A stretch of DNA of 64,000 nt, from positions 186,001 through 250,000 of the forward strand of contig NZ_VIVK01000001.1 in NCBI RefSeq assembly GCF_007828865.1, written 5' to 3'. A program made the position numbers and the translations under genes. Positions 46,773 to 54,679 of this stretch are shown here, in pieces; the first letter of the stretch is position 1; each line of letters starts with the position of its first letter. This DNA is from Kribbella amoyensis. GTDB lineage: Bacteria > Actinomycetota > Actinomycetes > Propionibacteriales > Kribbellaceae. The notes under the pieces were generated by a model. That model saw nothing but the letters and a program-made list of their open reading frames with translations. It searched no databases and was not told where the DNA came from.

Positions 46773-49460
46773 ATGACATCCCGCCCTGTCGGACGCACCA
46801 CCGGCACGAGGGTGCGACCACCCGGCCGACTCCGAGCGGCCAAAGCAGGCCGGACCGGCGCGATCGGTCTGCTCGCCCTCTCCACCGTCCTGGCCGGCGC
46901 CGCCGCCACCGCCTCGGCCGACTCCAGCGAAACCACCGGTACCACCAGCACGGCGAACCTGGCGAACGCCCTGCAGACCGGTCCCGAACTGTCCGAGACC
47001 ACTCGCCTGCAGGACCGGCGATCCCTGGTGGTCGGCGACCGCGCCTACGCGATGGGCGACGAGAGCGGCCTGTACCCCGCGACCGGCTGGCACATCCGCG
47101 GTGAGATGGGCGGCTTCTGGTCGCAGCCGATCAAGCTGCTCGACGGACTGTGGTTCGGCGTCGACGGCGCCTGGCTGGGCAAGCAGGTCCCCGCGGCCAA
47201 GTACACCAGCGGCCACGGGTACCAGCGCATCGACTACGGCGGCTCGCTCGGGATCCAGCGCACCGACTTCGTCCCCGACGGCCTCCGCGCGACCGTCGTC
47301 GGCCTCACCCTCACCTCGGCCACGGCGAAGACGGTGAGCCTCGACGTGGACGCGCACTCCGAACTGATGCCCTCGTACCCGTGGGGCTGGACCGCGCCGG
47401 GCGCCGCGCAGAACAACCTGGCCGACACCGGCTCGTACGCGGACGGCGCACTGGAGTTCCGCGACCAGGGCACTCCGCCGTTCCAGAACGCCGAGGCGCA
47501 CGACTACACCGCGCTCGTCGGATCCTCCTTGCGACCGAAGAGCCACGCCCTCGGCCCGAACAACCGTGGCCCGCAGGACCCGGCCGTGATCTGCCCGGCC
47601 GACGGGACCGCGCCCGCCCGCTGCGACGACAGCACGTTCGGCAAGGGTACGGGCGGCCGGCTGACGTACAGCGTCGACCTGCGACCGGGTCAGGCCCGAA
47701 CGATCTGGTTCGCCGTGGCCGGGTCGGACCAGAGCCGCGCCGAGGCCGCCCGCGAGTACCGCCGGGCCCTGGGCGACCCGGAGAAGTTGCTCAAGGCAAA
47801 GATCCGGGACCGGGCCGGGATCGCCGCGCGGTCGGTGGTCGACCTGCCGGGTGACCGGCTGCTGCAGCGAAGCGTCGAGTGGAGCAAGCAGAACCTCGCC
47901 GACTCCGTCCAGGAGGCCCGCGACCTGCGCATCCGAGACGTCAACGAGGGCAAGTCGTACCCGGCTCCGGCCGGCACCCTGGACGCGGCGCGCTGGTTCG
48001 GCGCCGGCTTCCCGGACTACCCGTGGCTGTTCGCCACCGACGGCGAGTACACCTCGTACGCCGCGGTCGCGGCCGGCCAGTTCGACACGGTGAAGGCGCA
48101 TCTGCGGGCCCTGCGGGACGTGAGCGACCTGCTCAACGACCGCAGCGGCAAGGTCGCGCACGAGGTGGTCCCGACCGGTGACGTGTACTTCGGGTCGAAC
48201 CAGAGCGCGGGCAACACCGACGAGACGGTGAAGTTCCCGAGCGCGGTCGCGCTGCTGTGGCGGTGGACCGGCGACGACCGGTTCCGCGACGAGATGTACG
48301 ACTTCAGCGTCCGCAACCTGCGGTACGCCTATCGCGAGCTGGACGCCGACCAGGACGGCTGGCTCGAAGGCCTGGCGAACGTCGAGCGCAACGGCATGGG
48401 CTCGGAGAAGCTGGACAGCACGGTCTACCTGGCTCGCGGCCTCCGCGACCTGGCCGACCTCGCCGCGTCCAAGCGGGACCGGGCGACCGAGCAGTGGGCC
48501 ACCGCGAAGGCGGCGGACCTGGAGCAGCGGTTCGAGGCGCAGTGGTGGGTCCCGCAGGCGCTCGGGTACGCCGACTCGATCGACGACCCCGACAACCCGG
48601 CCAACGACAACACGCCGATCTTCCAGCGGCACTGGACCGGGGTCACGCCGATGGAGGCGCAGCTCGCCCGCCCGGGCCGGCCGATGACGCCGCTGGCCTC
48701 GCCGGAACACGCCGAGCTCGCGCTCGACCAACGCGAGAAGTCCTGCTACACGGGCGAATTCGGCCTGTTCCACACCGGTACCGGGCCGACCTCGGACCCG
48801 GCCGGCAACCCCGGCGCGTCCTGCGACCCGGTCGTGTCGCAGGTGAAGAGCGAGCGGGCGATCTTCTCGCTGAACACCTCGATCATGGCCGTTGCTGAGG
48901 GCAACTTCGGGCGGCTGGGCAAGAAGCAGCAGCAGGTGTACACCACCGGCAACGCCCGGATCCAGCTCGACCCGAAGGTCTGGGAGACGCCGGGCGCGAT
49001 GCCGGAGATCGCGCCGTCACCGGACGCCCCGGCGAACATCGACCGGCCGATGTACGACCGCTCGATGGCCTTGCAGGCGTGGGGCGCGTACGGCGTGCTC
49101 TGGCCGGTGATCACGCAGCAGCTGGGCGTCGCCCCGGAGCTCGGTCACGGCCGGCTCGCGATCGTGCCGCAGCTCCCGGAGGGCCAGCCGAAGGTGGCTG
49201 GTAGCAACATCCGGCTCGGCTCCGGTGCGGCTGATGTCTCGGCAAGCCTTGTAAACAAGGAACTTCGGACCGAGGTGACCGTCAAGGGCGTCGGCGCGAA
49301 GGTGACGGTCGGCGCGGTCCTGCCGACCGGGGCGAAGGTTGCCGCCGTGACCGTCAACGGCCGCACCGCTCGGTACGAGGTGGTGCAGACGACGCGGGGG
49401 ACGGAGGTCCGGGTGGACGCTCGCGGGTCCTCGACCAGCTTGCGGATCACGCTGCGCTGA
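46773..49460 (+). CDS. Secreted six-hairpin ((alpha/alpha)6-barrel) glycosidase
   Basis: 895 residues. A long n-region and hydrophobic core (about 28-48) end in ATASA-DS, a probable signal peptide. The central domain (about 350-780) is an (alpha/alpha)6 barrel of the glycogen-debranching/glucoamylase-like superfamily, recognised from RWFGAGFPDYPWLFATDGEYTSY, DETVKFPSAVALLWRW and DADQDGWLEGLANVERNGMG. The N-terminal beta-sandwich precedes it and a beta-rich tail follows. Acidic residues in TDGEY and in the NTDET and DGWLEG segments could be catalytic. The GH family number is not assigned here. GAAGGAGG lies upstream of ATG 46773. Regulated, by inference, by LacI. Confidence 0.88.
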   Translation: MTSRPVGRTTGTRVRPPGRLRAAKAGRTGAIGLLALSTVLAGAAATASADSSETTGTTSTANLANALQTGPELSETTRLQDRRSLVVGDRAYAMGDESGLYPATGWHIRGEMGGFWSQPIKLLDGLWFGVDGAWLGKQVPAAKYTSGHGYQRIDYGGSLGIQRTDFVPDGLRATVVGLTLTSATAKTVSLDVDAHSELMPSYPWGWTAPGAAQNNLADTGSYADGALEFRDQGTPPFQNAEAHDYTALVGSSLRPKSHALGPNNRGPQDPAVICPADGTAPARCDDSTFGKGTGGRLTYSVDLRPGQARTIWFAVAGSDQSRAEAAREYRRALGDPEKLLKAKIRDRAGIAARSVVDLPGDRLLQRSVEWSKQNLADSVQEARDLRIRDVNEGKSYPAPAGTLDAARWFGAGFPDYPWLFATDGEYTSYAAVAAGQFDTVKAHLRALRDVSDLLNDRSGKVAHEVVPTGDVYFGSNQSAGNTDETVKFPSAVALLWRWTGDDRFRDEMYDFSVRNLRYAYRELDADQDGWLEGLANVERNGMGSEKLDSTVYLARGLRDLADLAASKRDRATEQWATAKAADLEQRFEAQWWVPQALGYADSIDDPDNPANDNTPIFQRHWTGVTPMEAQLARPGRPMTPLASPEHAELALDQREKSCYTGEFGLFHTGTGPTSDPAGNPGASCDPVVSQVKSERAIFSLNTSIMAVAEGNFGRLGKKQQQVYTTGNARIQLDPKVWETPGAMPEIAPSPDAPANIDRPMYDRSMALQAWGAYGVLWPVITQQLGVAPELGHGRLAIVPQLPEGQPKVAGSNIRLGSGAADVSASLVNKELRTEVTVKGVGAKVTVGAVLPTGAKVAAVTVNGRTARYEVVQTTRGTEVRVDARGSSTSLRITLR

Positions 49461-49498
49461 CCGAGGACGCAGCAGAGCCGGCGTGCCAGGCCGGCGCA

Positions 49499-49537
49499 CC
49501 AGGGCCGGTGTGACGGGACACCTCACACCGGCCCTGG
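49499..49537 (+). terminator. Perfect 15-bp terminator hairpin after the glycosidase
   Basis: CCAGGGCCGGTGTGA pairs with TCACACCGGCCCTGG across a 9-base loop, 38 bases after the glycosidase stop. Confidence 0.8.
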
Positions 49538-49588
49538 CCTGTCCTGGGAAAGCTCCGGAAAACCCGGAAAGGACGGGAAAACGGTGAA

Positions 49589-49615
49589 GCCCCTCCGAGT
49601 ATGAGTCGGAGGGGC
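49589..49615. terminator. Second hairpin, 10-bp stem
   Basis: GCCCCTCCGA and TCGGAGGGGC around a 7-base loop GTATGAG. Possibly a back-up terminator or part of a small RNA. Confidence 0.55.
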
Positions 49616-49699
49616 CCCACCGCACAGCTGAAGGATAGTGACGTCTCCAGCCTCCCGAACGGGTCCGTGGGTTCGGCAGACCCCGTCACCGGTCTACCT

Positions 49700-49717
49700 C
49701 GGTGGGGATCCCCACCG
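49700..49717. repeat. Perfect 18-bp palindrome
   Basis: CGGTGGGGA followed by its exact reverse complement, with no spacer. No gene start is close, so an operator role is not obvious. Confidence 0.7.
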
Positions 49718-49847
49718 CAAGGAACCTCGATGTCCGCACGACCCGCCGAATCGAAGAACCGGCGTGCCGCCCTTTCTATCGCCGTTGCCCGGGGCCGCAC
49801 AACCCTTTCCCACCAGGAGATTCCGGCATTTCGCCACCTTCTGCGTG

Positions 49848-49913
49848 TCATCCACAGCAGGTGTCCGGCCGTCCACAGATCTGGCCCGAGTTATACACAC
49901 CCCCTGTGCATAA
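49848..49913. other. Cluster of DnaA-box-like 9-mers
   Basis: TCATCCACA (49848-49856), CCGTCCACA (49869-49877), TTATACACA (49891-49899) and TGTGCATAA (49905-49913, reverse of TTATGCACA). The last two fit TTATNCACA completely and face each other with five Cs between. The actinomycete consensus is TTGTCCACA. No dnaA, dnaN or other oriC gene is present, so a titration or accessory site is more likely than an origin. Confidence 0.5.
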
Positions 49914-49923
49914 CGTCGCCCGC

Positions 49924-50652
49924 TCACTCCCAACGGAAGAAGCGCGCGGCGGCTGCTACACAAACGACTGTTGCGACGACGAGCGCGATCAGGTGCACCG
50001 GGTCGGGCCAGCCACCGGCCCACGAGTCCTGCAGGCCGCTCATCCCGGCGCCCATCGGGGTGACGTCGCGCAGCCAGCGCAACGACTCGGGCATCACGTC
50101 ACCCGGCGTCCACACCCCGGCGAAGAACATGCTCGGGAAGAGCAGCAGGTTGCCGACGAGACTGGCCGTCTTCGCGGTCGGGACCAGGCCGGCGATCACC
50201 AGCCCGATCGCGAGCTGCGACACCGAGTACAGCGCGGCGGAGACGCCGAACTGCAGCGGCGAGCCGGGCAGTTCCGCGCCGAAGAGCAACGAACCGGCGC
50301 CGACGATCAGCACGATCACCAGAGCGGCCGCGACCAGGTGCAGCAGCAACTGGGCCATCAGCAGCTTGGCCGGACGGACCGGCGTGGTGGACAGCCGGCG
50401 CAGTACGCCCTTCTCCCGGTAGCCGGCCAGGATCATCGGCAGGGTCGCCAGGCCGAGCAGGGCGATCCCGATCCCGATCGCCATCGACGGCAGGAAGCCG
50501 GCCGGGATCCCCGCGTCGGCCCCGTCGTCCCCGCCGATCAGCGAGAACACCGACAGCAGGCCGAGCGGCAGCACGAAGACGAAGAACAGGCCGGGCCAGT
50601 CCCGCAGGAACAGCTTGGTCTCGATCCGGGTCAGGGCAAGGGTCTGGCTCAT
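49924..50652 (-). CDS. ABC-2 type transporter permease
   Basis: 242 residues with six transmembrane segments and the ABC-2 pattern (RDWPGLFFVFVLPLGLLSVFS, GYREKGVLRRLSTTPVRP, FPSMFFAGVWTPGDVMPESLRWL). It pairs with the ATPase whose stop overlaps its start as TGATG. ATG at 50652 is seven bases after AAGGAG. Last gene of the five-gene GntR/ABC operon; direction is probably export. Confidence 0.92.
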   Translation of the reverse strand: MSQTLALTRIETKLFLRDWPGLFFVFVLPLGLLSVFSLIGGDDGADAGIPAGFLPSMAIGIGIALLGLATLPMILAGYREKGVLRRLSTTPVRPAKLLMAQLLLHLVAAALVIVLIVGAGSLLFGAELPGSPLQFGVSAALYSVSQLAIGLVIAGLVPTAKTASLVGNLLLFPSMFFAGVWTPGDVMPESLRWLRDVTPMGAGMSGLQDSWAGGWPDPVHLIALVVATVVCVAAAARFFRWE

Positions 50653-51578
50653 CACTGCGCTCCTTCGAAGTTCCGGCCGGCCAACGCGAGGAACGCGTCG
50701 TCCAAGGTGGTCCGCTCGGTCTGCAGGTCGATCGGGGCGAGCCCACGGCCCGCGAGTTCGGTGACGACGGCGACCAGGACGTCATCGTTGCCGGTGACAA
50801 TGATGCGGTCCTGGTCCCGGCTGACGGTGTGCACCGCCGGGAGGGCGGTGAGCACGCTGTCGTCCGGCAGCTCGGCCGGCAGCCGGAAGCTCAGCCGCTG
50901 CTCCGACCGGGCCGCAGCGACCAGGCCCGCCGGGGTGTCGAGCGCGACCACTCGGCCGTTGTCGATGATCGCGATCCGGTCGCAGAGGTACTCGGCCTCC
51001 TCCATGAAGTGGGTGACCAGGACGATCGTCACGCCGGCGTCGCGGATCTGCCGGACCAGCTCCCAGGTGTCCCGGCGGGCCTGCGGGTCCAGGCCGGTGG
51101 TGAGTTCGTCGAGGATGGCCAGCCGCGGGTTGCCGATCAACGCGAGCGCGATCGACAGCCGCTGCTTCTGGCCACCGGACAGCTTGGCGAACGGGGTGTC
51201 CTTCACCTTGGTCAGCCCGAGCTGCTCGAGCAGGTCGGCCGGGTCCCGCGGCGCCGGGTAGAACGACGCGTACAGCCGCAGCGCCTCCAGTGGCCGGATC
51301 TTGTCCGGCAGCTCGCTGGCCTGGAGCTGGACGCCGATCAGCGAGGTGATCTCGGTCCGGCGCCGGTGCGGGTCCAGGCCGGCCACCCGGACGGTACCGC
51401 GGTCCGGCGTCCGGAGCCCGGCGATCGACTCGACGGTGGTGGTCTTGCCGGCGCCGTTCGGGCCGAGGATGCCGAAGATCTCTCCGGGCCGGACGGTCAG
51501 GCTGACGTCGTCGACGGCCACGGTGGCGCCGTACGCCTTGTGCAGGCTCTCGACGACGACCAGGTCGTTTTCGGGCAT
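50652..51578 (-). CDS. ABC transporter ATP-binding protein
   Basis: 308 residues: Walker A GPNGAGKTTT, Q-loop VQLQASELP, signature LSGGQKQRL, Walker B LAILDELTTGLD (the usual DEP reads DEL), switch His VTHFMEEAEYL. The C-terminal extension (about 225-308) is typical of drug/lantibiotic exporters of the DrrA/CcmA type. ATG at 51578 follows GGGAGG. Coupled to the permease downstream. Confidence 0.93.
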   Translation of the reverse strand: MPENDLVVVESLHKAYGATVAVDDVSLTVRPGEIFGILGPNGAGKTTTVESIAGLRTPDRGTVRVAGLDPHRRRTEITSLIGVQLQASELPDKIRPLEALRLYASFYPAPRDPADLLEQLGLTKVKDTPFAKLSGGQKQRLSIALALIGNPRLAILDELTTGLDPQARRDTWELVRQIRDAGVTIVLVTHFMEEAEYLCDRIAIIDNGRVVALDTPAGLVAAARSEQRLSFRLPAELPDDSVLTALPAVHTVSRDQDRIIVTGNDDVLVAVVTELAGRGLAPIDLQTERTTLDDAFLALAGRNFEGAQ

Positions 51579-51632
51579 GGCGAAGCCTCCCTTGGTACTG
51601 GTGAGGGTGGAAGAAGCGAAGTCGGAGCGGGG

Positions 51633-52406
51633 TCAGCCCTTGGCCGGTTTGAGCCCCAGGGAACGAATCAACAGGTAGCCGGCCCACAGGCCGAGGGCGC
51701 TGACGACGAGGACGAGCGGCGCCCCGATCGCCAGCGGTGGACGCTGGTAGCCGGTGCCGGCGATCTCGTTGGCGAACCACTGCGCGGCCAGGACGAGCTC
51801 CGCGGTCACGGCCGGCAGGATGCAGAGCGGCAGCAACAAGATGCCCTTCCAGACCCCGAACCGGTAGAAGCAGATCCCGATCAGCCAGCCGGCCGCCTCG
51901 TGCGCGATGACCAGCAGGAAGAACTCCGTGAAGACGAGTCCGGACTGCGTGGGCCGGCTGAACAGGTGCGCGTTGGGCAGCGTCTGCGACCAGTCCTGCC
52001 AGCTGTAGACGACGTGCTCCAGCTGGTACATCAGCACCCAGAGCACCGCGGTACAGGCGGCCGCGCCGGTGAAGAAGATGGCAGCCGCCACCGCCACCAT
52101 CCGCCGGGTCACGCCGTGCGCGATCAGCAGGCCGAAGAACGCCGGGACGAAGGTGATGCCGACGGCGGCGGAGAAGTACTTGGGCGACTGGGTGCCGTAG
52201 TCCCAGATGCTGGTGTCGCCGCCGGTGACGATCTTGACGACCGTCCCCGCGACCGCGAACGTCAGCACCATCACCACCCAGTAGCCGCCCAGCATCGGGG
52301 TCAGTCCGCGGACGATGAGCCGCAGGACCGCCTGCAGCCGGGCCGTCGCGGTGACCTGGTTCGGCAGCGTCGCGATGGTCGGCGCGGCCGTGGTGGCGGT
52401 GGTCAT
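51633..52406 (-). CDS. Membrane protein, likely permease of the YtrB-like ABC pair
   Basis: 257 residues with about six transmembrane helices (LTPMLGGYWVVMVLTFAVAG, VGITFVPAFFGLLIAHGVTRR, MVAVAAAIFFTGAAACTAVLW, and three more near the C-terminus). It has no recognised catalytic motif. The ATG at 52406 overlaps the upstream ATPase stop as ATGA, so the two form a transporter unit of the YtrBC kind. Confidence 0.82.
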   Translation of the reverse strand: MTTATTAAPTIATLPNQVTATARLQAVLRLIVRGLTPMLGGYWVVMVLTFAVAGTVVKIVTGGDTSIWDYGTQSPKYFSAAVGITFVPAFFGLLIAHGVTRRMVAVAAAIFFTGAAACTAVLWVLMYQLEHVVYSWQDWSQTLPNAHLFSRPTQSGLVFTEFFLLVIAHEAAGWLIGICFYRFGVWKGILLLPLCILPAVTAELVLAAQWFANEIAGTGYQRPPLAIGAPLVLVVSALGLWAGYLLIRSLGLKPAKG

Positions 52407-53308
52407 CGGGCTCCTCCCTGGGCCGGCGTGGTGAGATGGACGAACAGTTCCTGCAGACCGACCTGGCCGATCTCCAGGCCGGCCGAGCGTGCCTGGGCGA
52501 GCAGCGCGGCGTCCAGGTCGCCCAGCACGGTGGTGGACTTGGTCCCGCCGAGCCTCTGTTCGGCCAGCACGGTGAGTCCGGCGGTGAGCTCGTCGACAGC
52601 TCCGGCCGGGCCGACGATGGACGCACCGCGGCCGCGCAGGGTGTCCACCGGTGCCTGCGTGACCAGGCGGCCGCGATCCAGGATGACCACTTCCTCGAGC
52701 ATCGCGCTGACCTCGCCGACCAGATGGGTGGACAGCAGGATCGTCCGCGGCACCTCGGCGTAGTCGGCGAGCAGGGCGTCGTAGAACAGCTCGCGCGACG
52801 GGACGTCCATGCCGAGGTAGCTCTCGTCGAAGATGGTCAACGGAGCCCGGCTGGCCAGGCCGAGCACGACCCCGAGAGCCGACTTCTTGCCCCGGGACAG
52901 CTTCTGCACCCGCTTGCCGAGCGGGAGCTCGAACCGGTCGACGAGCTCGCCGGCCAGGTCGGCGTCCCAGTACGGCCGCAGGCTCGCGGCCAGCCCCAGG
53001 ACCTGCCGGACCTGGGCGGTGTCGCCCATGTCGCCGGACTCGCGGATCAGGCAGATCCGGCTCGTCACGACCGCGTCCTCGAACGGCGAGCGCGGGTCGC
53101 CGAGGTCGCCACCGGACAGCAGCACCTGGCCCGCGTCGGCCTGGCGGAAGCCGGCCAGGATCGCGGCCAGCGTGCTCTTGCCCGAGCCGTTGCGGCCCAG
53201 CAGCCCATGGATCTTGCCGGCCGCCAACCGCAGGTCGAGACCGTCCAGCGCCGTCTGATCGCCGAACCGCACGGTCAGGTTCTCGGTCCGCACCGCCAGC
53301 CCCGTCAC
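52403..53308 (-). CDS. ABC transporter ATP-binding protein, YtrB-like with divergent signature
   Basis: 301 residues: Walker A GRNGSGKST, signature LSRGKKSALG in place of LSGGQ, Walker B LTIFDESYLGMD with Glu kept, switch His STHLVGEVS. The LSRG variant is common in ATPases next to YtrA-type GntR regulators. GTG at 53308 overlaps the GntR stop as GTGA. Confidence 0.92.
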   Translation of the reverse strand: MTGLAVRTENLTVRFGDQTALDGLDLRLAAGKIHGLLGRNGSGKSTLAAILAGFRQADAGQVLLSGGDLGDPRSPFEDAVVTSRICLIRESGDMGDTAQVRQVLGLAASLRPYWDADLAGELVDRFELPLGKRVQKLSRGKKSALGVVLGLASRAPLTIFDESYLGMDVPSRELFYDALLADYAEVPRTILLSTHLVGEVSAMLEEVVILDRGRLVTQAPVDTLRGRGASIVGPAGAVDELTAGLTVLAEQRLGGTKSTTVLGDLDAALLAQARSAGLEIGQVGLQELFVHLTTPAQGGAR

Positions 53309-53661
53309 TGTTCCTCCTTCTGGATGTGCTGGACGACGTCACGCAGCGGGACGCCGATCGCCTTGGCCTCCTGGATCATCGGATCCACCACCTCGGCGAA
53401 GAACGAGTCCCGCCGGCCGGTCCGGAGCAGGTCCCGCGCGTTCGGGCTGACGAACATGCCGATGCCACGCTTCTTGTAGAGCACGCCCTCATCGACCAGC
53501 TGGGCGAAGCCCTTGGCCGCGGTCGCGGGGTTGATCCGGTAGAACGCCGCGTACTGGTTCGTCGACATGACCTGTTCGTCCTCGGCGAGGGCACCCGTGA
53601 CGATGTCGTTCTTGATCTGGTCCGCGATCTGGAGATAGATCGGGCTGCGATCGTCGAACAC
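53305..53661 (-). CDS. GntR-family regulator, YtrA subfamily
   Basis: 118 residues: winged helix (about 8-75: SPIYLQIADQIKNDIVTGALAEDEQVMSTNQYAAFYRINPATAAKGFAQLVDEG) and a short C-terminal helical tail instead of a ligand domain, the YtrA hallmark. Leads the ABC operon, so it is the probable repressor, responding to an antibiotic or envelope stress by inference. GTG at 53661 with GAGGAGGGA upstream. Confidence 0.93.
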   Translation of the reverse strand: MFDDRSPIYLQIADQIKNDIVTGALAEDEQVMSTNQYAAFYRINPATAAKGFAQLVDEGVLYKKRGIGMFVSPNARDLLRTGRRDSFFAEVVDPMIQEAKAIGVPLRDVVQHIQKEEQ

Positions 53662-53679
53662 CGTGGGTCCCTCCTCGTC

Positions 53680-53719
53680 GGTTCGTTGGTTCGTAGGTTC
53701 ATTACTTTACTAACGAACC
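53680..53719. promoter_or_regulatory. Operator region of the YtrA-type regulator
   Basis: GGTTC begins three times at 8-base spacing (53680, 53688, 53696), and GGTTCATTA (53696-53704) forms a near-perfect dyad with TAACGAACC (53711-53719) across CTTTAC. It starts 19 bases before the gntR GTG. Confidence 0.65.
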
Positions 53720-53746
53720 GTAGCACCCGGACAGGCATGGCCGTCA

Positions 53747-53772
53747 ACCCGGCCCACCAACGCGGGCCGGGT
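53747..53772 (-). terminator. Terminator hairpin after the GPP34 gene
   Basis: ACCCGGCCC (53747-53755) and GGGCCGGGT (53764-53772) form a perfect 9-bp stem with an 8-base loop, 20 bases after the GPP34 stop. Confidence 0.65.
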
Positions 53773-53792
53773 ACGGCTGGTGCAGCGGGTGG

Positions 53793-54470
53793 TCAGCCGC
53801 CGGAAGAGGCGGCGGCGCTCTGGTGCTGGATCGCCTTGCGGAGTGCGGGAACGACGGGCCCGACCCGGACCGCGAGCTGGGCGAGCCGGTCCTTGTGCCG
53901 GGTGCGCTGGTCCTTCGACAGGATCGGCCGAAGGTCACCGGTGGCGGCGAGGACGGCGAGGGCCGCGTCGGCCAGGTCCACCCGGGTGACCAGCCGGGCC
54001 GGCCGCAGCGTGTCGGTCGCGGCCTGCAGCAACTGCCGCCGGAGCAACGGCTGCCGCACGGTGATCCGCTCGGCCGGGACCACCCCGTACCGCCGGTACG
54101 GCTCGACGCGGATCACCTGCGACCGGACGAGCTCGTCGCGGACGTCGCGGACCATCGCCCGCGGCCGGCGACCCACCCAGTACCCCCACTTCCGCGGCCC
54201 CGAGGCCCCGATGCCCTCGAGCACCCCCGCGAGCACCGGGTCGGCCGGGGTCGGACCGGTCTTGACGGCAACGCGGCCGTTGTCGTCGACCAGGTGACCG
54301 GAGAACTGCAGGTCCACCAGCGCGGCAGCCCGCAGGACCAGGCCGAGCCGGGAACCACCGGCCAGGCGGCCGGTGGTGGGGTCACAGGCGAGCAGGTACA
54401 GCCGGGCCGGTACCGAGGCCGGCGCAGTTCGTTTGCCAAGAGCAACTTTCGGGGCTGCGCGGAGCGTCAT
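53793..54470 (-). CDS. GPP34 (GOLPH3/VPS74)-family protein
   Basis: 225 residues matching the GOLPH3/VPS74-like family: LYLLACDPTTGRLAGGSRLGLVLRAAALVDLQFSGHLVDDNGRVAVK at the start, then WVGRRPRAMVRDVRDELV and a helical C-terminus. Eukaryotic relatives bind phosphatidylinositol-4-phosphate on Golgi membranes; the role in actinomycetes is unknown. ATG at 54470 overlaps the RHH stop as ATGA, with GGAGGAG before it. Last gene of the SPFH-RHH-GPP34 operon. Confidence 0.92.
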   Translation of the reverse strand: MTLRAAPKVALGKRTAPASVPARLYLLACDPTTGRLAGGSRLGLVLRAAALVDLQFSGHLVDDNGRVAVKTGPTPADPVLAGVLEGIGASGPRKWGYWVGRRPRAMVRDVRDELVRSQVIRVEPYRRYGVVPAERITVRQPLLRRQLLQAATDTLRPARLVTRVDLADAALAVLAATGDLRPILSKDQRTRHKDRLAQLAVRVGPVVPALRKAIQHQSAAASSGG

Positions 54471-54670
54471 GTCTCCTCCTTGGGCGGGCGGCCCGGGCCA
54501 CGCATCTTGCCGACGTTGCCGGGCAACCGGCCCGCGTCGGCGAGAGCTCGCCGGAGCAGGAACTCGATCTGGGCGTTGGTGCTGCGCAGGTCGTCCGCCG
54601 CCCAGCGGGCGATCGCGTCGTGCACCACGGGATCCAGCCGGAGCAGGATCTTCTTGCGTTCGGTGGCCAC
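54467..54670 (-). CDS. Ribbon-helix-helix (Arc-like) DNA-binding protein
   Basis: 67 residues. KKILLRLDPVVHDAIARWAADDLRSTNAQIEFLLRRAL is a ribbon-helix-helix unit (beta strand, two helices); the C-terminus is Gly/Arg/Pro-rich and basic (RGPGRPPKEET). Proteins of this size are often autoregulators or antitoxins, but no toxin gene is adjacent. GTG at 54670; it starts nine bases after the SPFH stop and overlaps GPP34 by four bases. Confidence 0.85.
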   Translation of the reverse strand: MATERKKILLRLDPVVHDAIARWAADDLRSTNAQIEFLLRRALADAGRLPGNVGKMRGPGRPPKEET

Positions 54671-54679
54671 CGGAAAGCC

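Larger units (their letters stand above)
49461..49923. other. 463-bp non-coding gap between convergent genes
   Basis: Holds two hairpins (49499-49537, 49589-49615), an 18-bp palindrome (49700-49717) and a DnaA-box-like cluster (49848-49913). Open frames running through it on both strands read across the hairpins and have no recognisable protein motif. In 49616-49699 and 49718-49847 I see nothing further. Confidence 0.7.

Noticed and set aside
44718..48773. 1351-codon open frame on the minus strand across the SDR, lacI and glycosidase genes
   Set aside because: Runs through three well-supported plus-strand genes and a perfect terminator; composition is that of a frame shadow.
49447..49851. 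134-codon open frame on the minus strand in the glycosidase/ABC gap
   Set aside because: Contains both hairpins, no motif, no ribosome binding site; consistent with chance in GC-rich DNA.
49848..49913. Chromosomal replication origin
   Set aside because: No dnaA, dnaN, recF or AT-rich unwinding element nearby, and only four boxes.
54467..54670. Antitoxin of a toxin-antitoxin pair
   Set aside because: The RHH protein is of suitable size, but the adjacent genes are SPFH and GPP34, not a toxin.
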